Shown here: positions 23,281-35,856 of the stretch, piece after piece
Layout of the letters: the number at the start of each line of letters is the position of its first letter
How positions within the stretch are numbered: the first letter of the stretch is position 1
Assembly (NCBI RefSeq): GCF_030445035.2
Contig: NC_080694.1
Location: forward strand, 70,447,147 to 70,511,146
DNA length: 64,000 bases
DNA from: Dasypus novemcinctus
Lineage: Eukaryota > Chordata > Mammalia > Cingulata > Dasypodidae
Direction: 5' to 3'
Notes under the pieces: generated by a model
The model's database searches: none
What the model was told of the DNA's origin: nothing
What the model saw: the letters and a program-made list of their open reading frames with translations, nothing else
Translations under genes and position numbers: made by a program

Positions 23281-25215
23281 AACCTACACACAAAATTGCA
23301 AAAAGTCAAACACACACAGACATACACAGGCATACACAGAACATGGAATTTGGACTTGTGGAGAATGTTTTGGTTAGGAAATTGTGCTTCCATACCATTC
23401 AGAGTTTACAAGGAAGGTGTCAGCCTTTTCCATTTGGGGATGATGGCAAGTTGGTCCCAGTGAGCTGCCTCGTCTCAGGTGCACACAGTCAGACCTACGA
23501 CAGACCTCAAGGCTTACCTGTGCTGCCCACAGCACCTCAAAACTGGTCTTAGCAAAACCATGAATATCCTCCCTATGGTAAATGCACAGTTGTCCAAAAT
23601 GGAATCTTAATTTTTAACAAGAGCATGTGAATTGAGGAACTCTGTTCCTTTTCTTTTGTTGCTCTCTTCTGCTGGATTCATAACCACTCTTCCTTCATGC
23701 GCTTTTCCTCCATACTCTAAACCCTGCTGTCATTCCAGAAGACATGCCTCTTGATACTGGTTACCATGACCACCTAGTCATGCCTCAGACTGGCTCCAGC
23801 CTTCTAATTTTAAGAAAAGTGCTACAAAATCTGTAGTTCTAGTTATCTTAATTACTCCCTGTGTTCTTTACACCTGAGTAGAAGGATAAGAAAAGGACTT
23901 TACAAACATTAATACTTTATAGGCCGTGAGATATTGTTTTAAACACTCCTAGTGGTTGTGCTATTTTCATTTCTGACCAGTTTAATGTTGTTTTGAGTTA
24001 TTTAATATTTTTTAGTTTGCAAACAAAAATTCAAGTTTAGAAAATTTTGATATGAACCCTCCAAATTGGAAACAAGTTGTACAATTCCATCAAAACAGGA
24101 AAAGAAGGGAGTGAGCACAAAGCCTGATCTTAGATCCATCTATAAATGAAACAAACAGCACTGGCTGTAGATAACTGAGAACCGTGTATGCTGGAACAAT
24201 CAATCATCCAGAGAAATTGGCAATTAATATTTATGATTTTAGTGGAAAAAAAATGAAAGCAATGGACCCTTAGAAGCAATAAAAATATTTGGTGGATGAT
24301 ATTCAAAGTGAAAAAGAAGGTTACATGGTTCCCAGTTCTAGGCAGTGTTTGTGAGCAAGTCTGACTCCACTAAGAAAATAAACACTAGATAATATCTCAC
24401 TCCCCCATTTTACCCTAAGCTCCATAAGGAGATGATTCTATGAGTCTAAACAAAGGAGCACAATGAAGAAACCAACAAATATCTACAAGGAGAATTGAAT
24501 ATGGTAAAAGAAAATGGTGCCACGTTGATGGGACCCATAATGAAGAGGAAAACAAGAGCCTGTTCACATGATTGGGGCACAGAACATCAGAGCTCAAGCT
24601 AGGAAACTTGTACCTTGGATATTAGTCAGCAGCAGGATGAGAGAGCAGAAAGTGTGGGCTTCTGCTTAGCAAATTGCTTTGCAGGGCGTGGTGCTGGGCA
24701 CTTCCACAGCAATAACGGTCCTACTGAGGCTGGAAGGAGAAACAACTCAGAGCTAAAACCCACCAGAGTAGATGTGGATTATAGATGAGTCTCTTGAAAA
24801 GTCTCTTTCTCTAAACATTAGGAACCTTGTTGGCACTGGACTTTGGGATGAAAGTACTGGTTAAACTTTGAGTGAAATAGAACAAAGGAGAAAAAAAATG
24901 CAGTGCCATGAAATATCTTACTTTGTCTTTATTTTGCAACTTTGTATTTCTTTTGTTGCTCCAATTCCATTGCATTGTGTGTTCTGTAAGACAATGACTA
25001 GTAAATATATTAATTTCTCTACCTTATTGTGCCTTCACCAGAACTGTGAAAATAGCAAGGGCCTGATTAGTGATTGATGAATGACCTGAGATCTTAGCTT
25101 TAGTAGGTTGTAACTCTTTTTCTCCTATTTCAGTGTGAGGTGGTATATCTCCAGTTTTGGGTAATGAAGAACAATGACACCTCCTTTTTGAATGTACTTA
25201 GTTACTTGGGGCATT
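23281..25215. other. Unassigned DNA downstream of the olfactory receptor
   Basis: No gene or nameable repeat was found. A CA-rich stretch lies at about 23300-23342. The 3' UTR of the receptor gene should lie at its right end on the minus strand. I could not define a polyadenylation site with confidence. Confidence 0.45.
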
Positions 25216-26142
25216 TCAGGTTGTCTTCACTAATCTAATTAATGCCCCTTTTACCTCTTTATTCCTTAGTGTATAGATGAGGGGATTGAGAGTAGGAGTT
25301 ACCACAGTGTAGAAAAGTGTGAGAAACTTGCCACGCTCATGTGTGTAGGGGTTCTTGGGCTGAAGGTAGACAGCAGTGACAGTGCCATAGAAAAGAGAGA
25401 CCACAAGAAGGTGAGAAGTGCATGTGCTGAGTGCTTTCTTCTGCCCTGCAGTTGACTTTATCCTCAGCACAGTCTTTGCAATAACACCGTAAGAGGAGAG
25501 GATGATGATCAAGGGCACCACCAGGAGAACAGCACTGGCTATGGACATCTGGACCTCATTGTAGGTGGTGTCTGCACTTGAGAGCTGAATCAGGGCTGGT
25601 ACTTCACAGACAATGTCATCCACCCTCCGGTGGAGGCAGAAGGGTAGCTCGAGTGTGGCAGGAGACTGGATCAGAGACTGAAGCAGGCCAAGCCCCCACA
25701 CCATGATGACCAGCTGCAGACAAAGTTTTGGGCTCATGATAGTAGTATATTGTAGAGGATGACACACTGCCACATAGCGGTCCACAGCCATGACCACCAG
25801 AAGGACACATTCAGAGGCCCCAAGCCACAGGAATATGTAAAGCTGAATGGCACAGCCAGTGTAGCTGATGGTCTTCTCTGGACCCCAGAAATTAAGCAGC
25901 ATCTGTGGGACACAGCTGCTGGTGAAACAGAGCTCTAGCAGGGAAAGGTTGGAAAGAAAGAAATACATAGGGATGTGCAGTTTTGGATCCTTGGAGGAGA
26001 CAAGAATGATGATTATATTTTCTGCAAGAGTCAAGCAGTAAAAGATCAAAATGAACCAAAAAAGGATCTTCTCCAAATATGGCTTGTCAGAAAAGCCCAA
26101 GAGGATGAAATCACTGTGGCTGCCATTGCACACGGTGCCCAT
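25216..26142 (-). CDS. Olfactory receptor, class II, family 2-like, intact
   Basis: This is a seven-transmembrane odorant receptor of the olfactory sensory neuron surface, coupled to G-olf. It encodes 308 residues, the usual length for the family, in one uninterrupted exon. Visible landmarks are an N-glycosylation site N6-G-S, PMYFFLSNLSLLEL in TM2 (58-71), C97 and C179 as the conserved extracellular disulfide pair, MAVDRYVAVCHPL at the end of TM3 (118-130), SSYGVI in TM5 (216-221), KALSTCTSHL at the start of TM6 (236-245) and PTLNPLIYTLRN in TM7 (283-294). The start is the only methionine that gives a normal short N-terminus. One departure from consensus is E41-N42 in TM1 where G-N is usual. 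The sequence resembles family 2 receptors, but I cannot name the orthologue. Whether it is expressed cannot be judged from the sequence. Confidence 0.96.
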   Translation of the reverse strand: MGTVCNGSHSDFILLGFSDKPYLEKILFWFILIFYCLTLAENIIIILVSSKDPKLHIPMYFFLSNLSLLELCFTSSCVPQMLLNFWGPEKTISYTGCAIQLYIFLWLGASECVLLVVMAVDRYVAVCHPLQYTTIMSPKLCLQLVIMVWGLGLLQSLIQSPATLELPFCLHRRVDDIVCEVPALIQLSSADTTYNEVQMSIASAVLLVVPLIIILSSYGVIAKTVLRIKSTAGQKKALSTCTSHLLVVSLFYGTVTAVYLQPKNPYTHERGKFLTLFYTVVTPTLNPLIYTLRNKEVKGALIRLVKTT

Positions 26143-26524
26143 AGCTTCTGGGGCAATCGCCTCTTTGGGGACAAGTTTAAAAGCAGTTGCTATAGAGTGT
26201 GAAGGTGCTAGTACAGAAAACAGAGGTAGTCAGGGAGATTTTGATGTGCCATATTTTGGGTGAAAGAAATACAAGATTTATTGACCTGCTTTATTCCTGA
26301 CATTCATCATTCATTTTCTCTATTTCTCTCTTCCTCTTTCACATCTTCCTCATATTTTGAGTCTAATTAGAACAATGAATTATAAATATTATGTGAAATA
26401 TATTTTAAGCACCTCCCAGTGAAAAATTACTTTGTCAAATGTTACAAGATGCATTCCATCTTTGCTCTCAGAGATTATGCCACATTTATCATATAGTTTG
26501 GCAAACAATACTGCTTGATGTACA
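26143..26524. other. 5' flank of the olfactory receptor gene
   Basis: This should hold the 5' UTR intron end and possibly part of an upstream exon, since olfactory receptor genes usually have non-coding 5' exons. I see no unambiguous TATA box, and I did not resolve an O/E or homeodomain site. Confidence 0.35.
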
Positions 26525-26720
26525 TTATCTTTCTTCTCCTCTCTTTTCCTTTTGTCTCTTCACTGTTTATTTGAATTCCTCAGTTTATTGAATCTCTTTC
26601 CCATGTCTCTCCCTCTCCCTTTTATCTCTGCTAATCCCTCGATCTCCTCCCCTTTCCTCCTTTTTTTCTTCCCTCTTTCTCCCCTTTCCTATTTCTCACT
26701 TTCACATTCTCTCTTGATTT
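26525..26720 (+). repeat. Pyrimidine-rich low-complexity tract
   Basis: About 195 bp of nearly pure C/T sequence on the plus strand, with only scattered purines. An open frame of 69 codons inside it is a composition effect. It is 0.4 kb upstream of the receptor start. Confidence 0.8.
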
Positions 26721-26739
26721 CTGAGCTTGAATTCTTCCT

Positions 26740-26955
26740 CAGTCACCTTCAAACTGTGTGATCCGAGAAAAATTATTCAACCTTTTTGTTTCTTACCTTA
26801 GTTCTTTCTCTCTTTGAAGTTTTATGTTTTGAAAATGGGGGAAATCATAGAACCTACCTATGCTTTTAGGAAAAAATAAATATGATAAAGTGAAGAAAAT
26901 TCTAAAGAGTTTCTAGCACATAGTAAATTTTCAATGTATATCTGCTGTAATTGGC
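26740..26955 (+). mobile_element. MIR SINE
   Basis: It shows the MIR core order: AAACTGTGTGATCC, AATTATTCAACCTTTTTG, AAAATGGGGGAAATCATAGA, ACCTACCTATG and finally GTTTCTAGCACATAGTAAAT. It is diverged, as expected of this ancient family. Confidence 0.8.
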
Positions 26956-29900
26956 ATAATTGTGATAATTATATTATCCAATGATGACTCCTTGTTCAAA
27001 ACTCTAAAAAAATTCAGAGAGTGTGTGTAATAACCACATTTAGAAAAAGGAGTGTCCTATCCTTACATTACCTTTTTCACAAAAATAAATTTGGAATGTA
27101 ATTGTACCTACATTCCTGACTTTACAAATTATGTACCTTTATCTCACAGAGAGACAGCTCCATGTTTAAATAGCCTCTTCTTTCCAATGAGGAATATCAT
27201 TTTGTCATTTATTTTAGTATATCATAGTCTTCACCTTTACTAAATCTTAATTCTTATTTAATAATCTTCTAACTTCATACACTTCACATAAAGTAGTGTA
27301 GTTGTACATATTTTTAAGGATTCCAAGGAGGTAATGATGAAGATCGTGAGAGTGGACCAAATTGAGAATTTGGAGATAGAGTCACTAAATACTTTATGAT
27401 TGTAATGTTTTATGTTTGAAACAGCACTAGAAAACTGAGCAATGACATAATAAATAAAAGTAGAAAAAATATTATCATACATGGGTTCAATATACTAGAA
27501 TTCAGGACTCATAGATTCTAGGCCCCCAAACTGGCCATGAATGAAAATACATCATGCTTTCTAAAAAGTTTATGACTCTAGGATTCTAATGCCTTATGTC
27601 CCATACTCCTTGAGAACACAAAACAGATTGGGAGAATATACACTCTTTTCTTCATCTTTCCAGTAAACCAAAGTAGTTTTAAATAAATATTCTTTTTACT
27701 CAGTTATTGGCATATTTCCTCAGCATATTAAAGAAAAGTGGTGCCAGGGCTCTTTCTTTCCTTCTTTCTACATTCTTCCATTTTTTTCCTTGCCTAGCTG
27801 TGTTATCACTCCCTTCACCTTCATACTTCTGTTTTCCCAACCAATTTTCCCACTGAGTTATGACAAAATCTGTCAGCTCTTAGAGGGTTCTTACTTTTGA
27901 TATGTCCAAGAGTTTTCATTTACAATTATTAAGACGATTACCCAGAGGGGCTCCCAAAAGAACTGGCTGAAGGAATCATAAATGTTAATGGTTTGAAAGA
28001 GATTTTACAAATCTATTCCTTTCAGTGACCCCTTTGCCTACACCTCCTTCCAAGAAAATTAAACTCCTGGGCTTTCTTCTCTCATCCAAATCAACAACTT
28101 TGCTGAAAAATTTTTATTTATGTCAATATTTAAATTATGATATTCCTTTCCAAAACATTTTTCATTATAGCAAATAATAAGTTATTAAGCTAAATCATCA
28201 AAACTCTGATGTGGAATTCTAGGTATTATTTCCATTCCTATTTTCATAGTTTATCCTTTTTCTCCAAATCATTCCAAAAACATAGCTTTGAGAACCCACA
28301 CTTACAGTCAATGAGAGAAGGTGAGTTTTTATTACAGACCCATGAAGAAACCTGATAAGCAGCAGCTGCAGCTATCCTTTACTCACTTCTTATCATCTTC
28401 CTCACCACTGATAAATGAATTAACTTACTTAATCCTCACAAAGAATTAAAAAACACCTTTTTACATAGTAAAAAAGGCCTGAGCCCTCTTTCTTTATATT
28501 ATCAGCAGTTGTCCTATAATTGTCATCAATTTTGAATAATCCTAAAATTGATAGAGAAAGTGAGCTGGAGAAAACCACAAATTTGGAATTAATGAAAACA
28601 TTTAAAATTTTAAAAAAATATAATACATTGTGTAAAATTACCCCTCAAGCCAGGATTCCAAGAAAAAATGTGACATGGTCTGATATATGCTTTCTACTAT
28701 GTAGGCAATTAGTAGTGTGAATGCATAATCTCACTTTAATGCAGCTTAAACAACATAGTGATACATCATGCAGGCATTCATTTAAAGTATTTTACCTCAA
28801 AATGTGTCTTTGCTCTTACCCAGCTTGCTCGGCTCATTTTCTGAACACTCCAGTCCTGTCGTCTCCTTTCCCTTCCATCCCATATACAATAGTGGCTTCA
28901 CCCACACAAGGAGCAGACCCATCGGGGTTCTCGCAAGTAGTAGTTCTCAGGAGTTTCCCAGCCCCAAAACCAAGAGGCCTCTTACTCCATCCTGTGACTT
29001 TTGTCTACTTCATAAACCTAACACTAGTTCATGCTGATTGTCTATTAGAATTGTTTCTCCTTCCCTAGTTCTCTTTATATGGTAGTGCTTCTATTCCTAC
29101 ATCTATCTCTATTTCTATATCTATGTATCCATCCTTCTATCTTATGTCTCCCAGTTACTTTTTTATTACTAATCATTGGAGATGTATTTTTCCCTGGACT
29201 GACTATGTGCAAAAGGCTATTGGGTGAGAAGGGTTGTAGTCTAGCTGGATTTCACCATGCAAAATACAAAACCCTTCCTTCATCTTTGCTTCAGTGGAGA
29301 TTGCCTTCTTCCTGTGAATATCACTTGCCCTGGTGGGATTCTCTTGGTTCATTTCCTCTGCTTCTCAGAGTTATCAGCATCTGGGGGCATTCATGTTGAA
29401 ATCAGGTTCGCCCCCATTCCTGTGGGTACAAATGTGGCACTCAGCATTTACATCTCACCTTCTGAAGTGGAAGCCTTTGGTGACAATGTGTCCAATTTCC
29501 TCAGCCCAGTCTCGAGGCCAGGAGAGCTGCAATGGGCAGTTCTGAGAGTTTGGGCTTGCCTCCCCCATATGAACATGGACCTATTCAAGCACTCTGTGCA
29601 CATTTTCCCCAAGTGCCCAGGAACCTCTCTGACGCCATGGGAACCCACGTGGCACACAGACAAGTCCCTCTCAGAAATGCAAGTGATTTAATGACCCTAG
29701 GGGCAACTTTCAAACAGTAGAATATGGTAATGTTCCAGCCACTTTTCTTTCAGATGAAAATAGCCTGCATGCTTTTCTGAGCTCCTGGGAGGACTGGGCT
29801 CCCCTTCATTGCACACAGCATGGCTAATGCACCCTAATATTAGTTCACTTCCTTATCTGTCTCACACTTCCTGTTATCTCCCTCATACCTCCTGACATTA

Positions 29901-30090
29901 CCTCCCAAGTCAATATTTGCACCCAATTCCTTGACTCAAGGTCTGCTTTCAGGGGAACCTAAGCAAAGAGAGCTGGCTCTGGAAGTGGCTTTAGAAAACA
30001 GACCCTTAGTAGAGCATTCCAGAAATGAAGCTCTCACCAGTAAGATTGAAACAGAGCCTCTGTTGCTGAGGTAAAAGATATACTGGTAAC
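26956..30090. other. Unassigned intergenic DNA
   Basis: No gene seen. A weak antisense MIR-like fragment may lie at 28370-28450 (TTACTTAATCCTCACAAAGA). Overlapping open frames at 28721-29720 (up to 144 codons) have no signature of a protein family or of splice-linked exons. Confidence 0.45.
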
Positions 30091-31037
30091 TCTTGGCATG
30101 GTACGGCATCACCATGATGTGTTTGGCATGCTGCAACATCACCATGACCTGCTTAGAATGTTGCAACATCAACATAACATGCTTGGCAGGCTGTAACATC
30201 ACCATAATGTGCTCGGCATGCTATAATAGTACCAGGACATGTTTGGCATTCTATAACATCACAATGACATGCTTGGCATGCTACAACATCACCATAACAT
30301 TCTTGGTATGCTGTAATGTCACCATAATGTGCTTGGCATGCTGCAACTTAACCATAACATGCTTGGCATGTTGTAACATCACCATGATATGTTTGGCATG
30401 GTATAATATCATAACATGACAACATTCTGTACTATCTCCATAATATTCTTTGTGTGCTGAAATATCTCTATAACATGCAGGGCATGCTGTAAGATCACCA
30501 TAATGTTCTTGGCATGCTGCAAGATCACCATGACATATTGGCATGCTGCAACATCACCATGATATACTTGGCATGCTGCAACATGATCATGACATGCTTG
30601 GCATACTGTAAGCTCACCATGACATTCTTGGCATTCTGAAATAGCACCTTAATGTGCTTGGCATGTTACAACATCACCATGACATGCTTGGCATGCTGCA
30701 ACATCACCACAATGTATTTGGCATGATGCAACATCACAATGACGTGCCATGTTTGGTTCACCATGGCATCACTATGAGAAAGTCATGTCACAACATTACC
30801 ATGACATGCATAGCATGCTACAACATCAGTATGACATGTTGTCTTGCTGCAATATCTCCATGATGCCCTTGGTATTCTACAATGCCACTATGACATTCTT
30901 GGCACTTTACAACATCACCATGACAAGATTGGCATGCTGTCAACATCACCACAATGTGCATGACATCCTGCAACATCAACATGACATGTTTGCATATCAC
31001 CATGACATGCTTGGTATGCTGCAACATTACCAGGACC
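30091..31037 (+). repeat. Minisatellite, about 30-bp unit, roughly 31 copies
   Basis: The unit is close to GCTTGGCATGCTGCAACATC followed by ACCATGACAT. It recurs about every 30 bases over about 950 bp, with point differences and some short or irregular units, especially after 30740. Each unit carries the palindrome GCATGC. Because the unit is a multiple of three, several frames stay open on both strands (10-residue repeats such as CLACCNITMT on plus and MVMLQHAKHV on minus). No start context, flanking exon or non-repeat domain supports coding. Confidence 0.95.
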
Positions 31038-31224
31038 AATAGTCTTACCTGCTGTGGCTTGTGATGAAGGTACAGTAGAAGGAGAAGCATTGGATTATGA
31101 GATATATCTAACCTTAACAGGTATGGGGGAAATGGTAATTAGATTATTGCCAAGTTGACTGGATTTTGTTGGCTGTCTTGGAAGCCTTTAAAAACGAATA
31201 GCATACTCAGAGCAGCCAACGATC

Positions 31225-31405
31225 AAATGATCAGTTTAGGGAGGTGTTTCCTAAACTGCCTGCTAAAATATGATTGCTGGGCCCCATACCCAGAGTGTCT
31301 CCTACTGTAAGTCTGGGGTAAGCCAAGGAATCAAATTTTCTAACAAGGGGCCAGAGGTGCTGATACTGATCCAGGGACGACACTTTGAGAATCACACACT
31401 TAGAG
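31225..31405 (+). mobile_element. hAT-Charlie MER-type relic
   Basis: It reads GATTGCTGGGCCCCATACCC, AGAGTGTCTCCTACTGTAAG, TCTGGGGTAAGCC, TTTTCTAACAAGG and CACTTTGAGAATCACAC. This is the order of short non-autonomous hAT-Charlie elements (MER3/MER5 class). I am confident of the superfamily but not of the exact name. Confidence 0.65.
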
Positions 31406-32879
31406 AATGCTGTGAAAGCCACTTGACATAATAGACAGCATTTAAAAGGATTCTTATTATCTGTGGCCCTAAAGAAAACTGTTGAAAATCAGGACCAATT
31501 CTTAATTTTAAGGGCCACATGACTGAAAAGAAGATGAAATGTTCAACAGACTTTTAATGGTAAAGCCAGGGTCCTGACAGGGAAGGAGTTAGACACTGAG
31601 ACCTGGGATAGTTTCTGTCTGTACCTCAAATATATGAACTTTCATATTTTCTGAACCATCCAAGCTGACAGAAGCAGTCCCCTCCTTCTCACTAGAGGAT
31701 AAAAACCTCCAATTTCTTGAAGACCATGCAAACAAACCTTCATCTAAGGTTCCTTGGAAAATAATTCTCCCCCTACCTTCATCCAACACCTCCAGAGCAG
31801 TAACTAGAGTCCCTGCTACAAGGAAGCATAGCAAATTATCTATAAAATCTGCAGGACCTGGCTAACATGTACCTTCAAGAATTATCTTGAGAATGTTGTT
31901 CAAGGACTGGGGAAAGGTGGGGAGTGCTGAATCTCAAGCTGGATATGAGGAGGTTTATAGACATGGAGCACTCTACATGAGTTAGAAATCAACCTCCTGG
32001 AAAGGAAATCTGACTACAGTTCTAATGTATTCCAGGGATATCTTATTAAAACTTTGGCACAGCAATATCTATAGTGAATGAAGTGGAGTCACTAGAGTTG
32101 CCTTGCAAGATTATTGAGATAGGTGTTGGAAGGATCTGAGTTGGCAATGTCAGAATGGAATTACATGCAAGCTGAGAACCTAGCTCCCTATTATATTCCT
32201 TATGATATCCCTTAGGACACTCCTTTTATTAAGGGAATAAATAGTGTCTTAGTGAATAAGACAAAGTATCTTTGTGAAGCTAGTGACTCTATAGACCAGG
32301 GTTGAGAACAGAAGATGCTTGCGTGGAACTGGGCTCCCTGCTGTCAGTGTGGACAATAGGATTCCAAATGGACAGAGATAAGATGGCAGTGCTAGCCACC
32401 AGCATCCAGTTGGCTAGAATTAACCTCATGATATAATTGTCATCAAGGCCAGCAGGGATGGATTAGCTTCCAGGGCTCCTTGACCCCACAAATCAGTAAT
32501 GGCGGTTAATAGTCTATGATTTTCCTGGGAGTAAGACAGATGTAGAGACAACTGGAAAGTTGCTTGAATTCTGTAATCAGAAAGCATTAAGTGTTGGTGA
32601 AATGGAAATGGGAGCTGCAATAGAAAATCATGATCCTTAACCAGTGTCCTCACCTAAGCCAATTCTCAGACCCTGGAGCCTGTCAATTACAGGGAGGGGT
32701 AGATCTTTAAGGAAGCACTTTGGAATGCCACCCTGCAAGTATATACCATATTCTACCTAATATTTCCTCAAGGGAATCTGTGGTCATTTACCAGAGTAAT
32801 GGGATAAAGGGGAAAGACAAATATTTGACCAACATGCTGAGGACTCTTGAATGTTAGGGGCACTAAGAGCTGGGCACAC
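31406..32879 (+). other. Unassigned, possibly decayed retroviral internal sequence
   Basis: This lies immediately upstream of the pol-like remnant at 32880-33530. It has a base composition and mosaic of short plus-strand open stretches that would suit decayed gag and early pol. I see no zinc-knuckle or protease motif that would prove it. Confidence 0.35.
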
Positions 32880-33530
32880 AAGATGCTCTCATGCCCCAGC
32901 TGGAGTGGGGACTGACAGAGGACAGGAGGTAATGGAAAACTGGCCTAAGTCAACTTTACTGGGTCCAGTGGGTGTGCAGACCCACCCTGTGGTTAATTAT
33001 CTGGTGTCTGAATGCATAATGGGAATGGATAAACTTAGCTTCTGGAAAAACCCTTTCATTAATTCTGTAATGGAGTAAAAGCCCAGAGAAAAAAGAATAA
33101 AACTGGCCTTTCTCAGCCAAGATCAGAAGCAATCCTACATCTGGAGGATGCATAGATTAGTCCTGCCCTTGAAACTTAACTGTTGAAGAGTAAACAGACG
33201 GGGTTCCAGTCGCAAAGATCACAGGCACTGTGGTAGATGACCACGAGCTATCTTAAATTAGCAAGTGGGTGCCTCAGTGGCAGCTGCTCTGTCAGTTGTA
33301 CATTCTTTACCAGAAGAGGTCGCTATAGCCTCTGGCACGTGGTTAATCTTAACAATGTTCTATTTTCAGTAAAGAGACAGCAGGACCTGGGGTGTCTCTT
33401 CGGGACTGTATACTGCATCCTCTCAAGCCTTGCTCCATGTTGTGCTTCCCAATTGGGTGCTGTGCCTCGTGAGGAAGAGGTCGTGGCAGCATAAATGGAG
33501 GTCATTTTTTCAACTGATGGACATCCCCCA
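32880..33530 (+). pseudogene. Endogenous retrovirus pol remnant (protease end to reverse transcriptase)
   Basis: At 32940-33040 a plus-strand reading contains THPVVNYLVSECIMGMD, which resembles the conserved stretch between retroviral protease and reverse transcriptase of ERVL/ERV1-type elements. Further on, in another frame, an AAALSVVHSLPEE segment followed by ASGTW resembles an early reverse transcriptase block. Multiple stops and frame changes separate the blocks. No YxDD-type catalytic motif is intact. It is an ancient non-functional relic. Its LTRs are not visible. Confidence 0.55.
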
Positions 33531-35856
33531 GGTATAGCTTCTCTTCACCTACAAAGGTGACCTAGATCATTCCACTGCTTGGTTTGGGAGCTGTAACTCT
33601 ACTTCCTATAGCAGTGATGGGAAGTGGCCCCATGTAATCAATACAGCCGTGGGGAAAGGGTTTTAACTCACCCTGTGCAGTGTGACCCCATCTGTTTGAT
33701 GCCAATGTTTGGTTTTGAAGCTCAAGTCACAGTCTTAAGCTCTTTTAACCCAGTGATAGCCTAGAGGCAATCCCTGTTTGTGTGCCCACTCTACAGGCCA
33801 GAAGAGCCCCTGAGGCCTGAGGATCTAAGGGCCCAGATTGCCTCCTGGGAGGGGAAGCTTGGAGGACTTGGTGGGAAGTCTCTGAGGGACACACTGGACA
33901 TGCCATGTAAGGATGGACTTTAGGTCGTTCATATATATCATGAACAGTTACTCAGGTGAGTCAAGCATGTGTGGAGATGAGTGAGGTTGAGAGCTGTTTC
34001 CAGGTGTGGTGCTCCACACACACTAGAGCTCTTTCGTAGGAGAAAATTACTTTGTCTCCATTGACCTACCCCTCTGCCAACTATTTGTCCACCGTCCAGC
34101 AATTAGTGACATGGCAGAGATTGGGCAACTGTAGCTCAGAGCTTCACAGAGGGCTAATGGGTTCTGCTCCCAGCTCTGCAGGCAGTGCAGACCCCACACA
34201 GGCATCTGGATACATGGGGTGCTTGAGGCCGGGTGACCTGCCATGGACCCCAGCAAGCCACATAGTGCACCATGATGCTAATGTCAAAGGAAGACACACT
34301 GACTCCCCTCCACATCCAGTGGTCCTCAGGGGCTCCCACTTGGCTAGAAGAGGGGCCAATGGAGGTATCATTGCTAGGTCTCAAGATCTGTGGAAAGGGC
34401 CTGAAGGGGGGAGGTAGCTCCCCCTGGACTGGGAAAGGCCCCATTGTCAGGTTCAGCCTCCTCCTGCAGGTGCCATTTCCTTATAACCAGTGAGGCTTCA
34501 GGCAGCCCTGGCTTCCTGCTGGGATTCTCTCTCACCCTCACACACGGCACTGTGGGAATCTGCCTGCAGTGACCAGGGTGGCCTCCTTAGAATGTCTATT
34601 GCTAGAAGAGCTGAGATGCAGCAATATGCCTTTATTTGTAGGCCAGAAACCCATCTAGAACTTCCTTTGCTGCACCAGTGCCTGGATCTTTGTAGAATGT
34701 CCTATCAAGGCCTTAGAATCTTAGCTGCGTCTTGCTTATAAGCTCTGCCTAGCTCGTGGTCTTTGACAAAGCGGCCAGCGTGATGTACGGCTAGTCCAGG
34801 GCTGCTCAGGCTCTTATACGAAAGCAGGTGGGAGAATGAACAACATAGACTGCATCTCTTCCAAGAAATGCAGACCTTTTCTGACTATTTTTCTTTCCAA
34901 GAATCTTTCCTATAAGGATGCCAGATGAGGAACAGAGAAAACACATTCACCAGATCAATGGCTGCTGCCGTGTACCTAGGAAAATGCTAATAAACCCTAT
35001 CAAAGAGTTGGGCAGATTCAAATGGGACTACTACTTGTTTGAATTTGTGGGTATTTGCAGTCATCATATATGATTGCTGGATTTTTGTTAAGGACATATT
35101 GGTGAAGCAAATGGAGATTTAAATGAAATTACTAAAATAACACAATGAAGGCAACTTAATAACCATGAGAAATATTCAGTATCAAAATTATTCTCTGGGA
35201 AGTATGATTTATGTAGCCCATTGTTGCAGTATCTGTCAAAACTATTATAATTCCATTTTTCTTTCCCTATATACCTTGGTTCTCTACTTTTTCAGATTCA
35301 TGTTTCTATTGGCAAGACATAACAGAAATCAAACAGGGGAATTGTATCTATTTCTTCAAAGATACTTTGTGGAATTCATATTTCTATTTTATAATTACCC
35401 TTTAAAATCACTTTTATGATATAATTCAAGTCAAACTAGTTTGCATTCTTTTGAAAAATAATTAGGTCATATGCATTGCATATGTTAACAATTTTAAATT
35501 TCTGACTTCATTTCTGGTAAATAATACAAACTAAAGAAGGCCATATATGGAAAGAGCTTTATTCTAAGTGATCTATAGTACAAAGGGACAGATTCAAAGA
35601 GCATAAATATTTAATAGTAGGAGAATGATTGGGGAAGTATATATACATAAAATTAACATGCATAATTTGCATATAAATTATTTGTATGTAAATATTATTT
35701 TATAAAAATGCTATACAGCTAGAAAAATGTGTATTAAGAAAACGTTATGACAGAAATGATACCATTCTACTGATAGGATTATGAAGTTTATAAAAATGCA
35801 CTATATGCAAAAGAAAATTTGTTAAATAAAATATCAAGTGATTTTCTTTGAGTTTA
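33531..35856. other. Unassigned DNA, possibly more retroviral relic at left
   Basis: 33531-34750 has several overlapping open frames on both strands (up to 121 codons) without recognisable motifs, and could be the decayed 3' half of the pol remnant's element. 35580-35830 resembles an old L1 3' end (AGGAGAATGATTGGGGAAG, then ATGATACCATTCTACTGA). The rest is AT-rich and featureless. Confidence 0.4.

Noticed and set aside
28721-29720. Chain of overlapping plus-strand open frames as a gene
   Set aside because: Frames overlap one another in different registers, there is no recognisable protein motif, and no consistent splice pattern joins them.
30091-31037. CRISPR-like array
   Set aside because: The whole unit is repeated without unique spacers, and the genome is mammalian.
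30093-31042. Open frames across the minisatellite as a repeat protein gene
   Set aside because: Decapeptide repeats occur on both strands simply because the unit is 30 bp. There is no unique domain, promoter or splice context.
34047-34741. Open frames on both strands (up to 121 codons) as a host gene
   Set aside because: No motif, overlapping antisense frames of similar length, and proximity to a pol relic make decayed retroviral or random sequence more likely.
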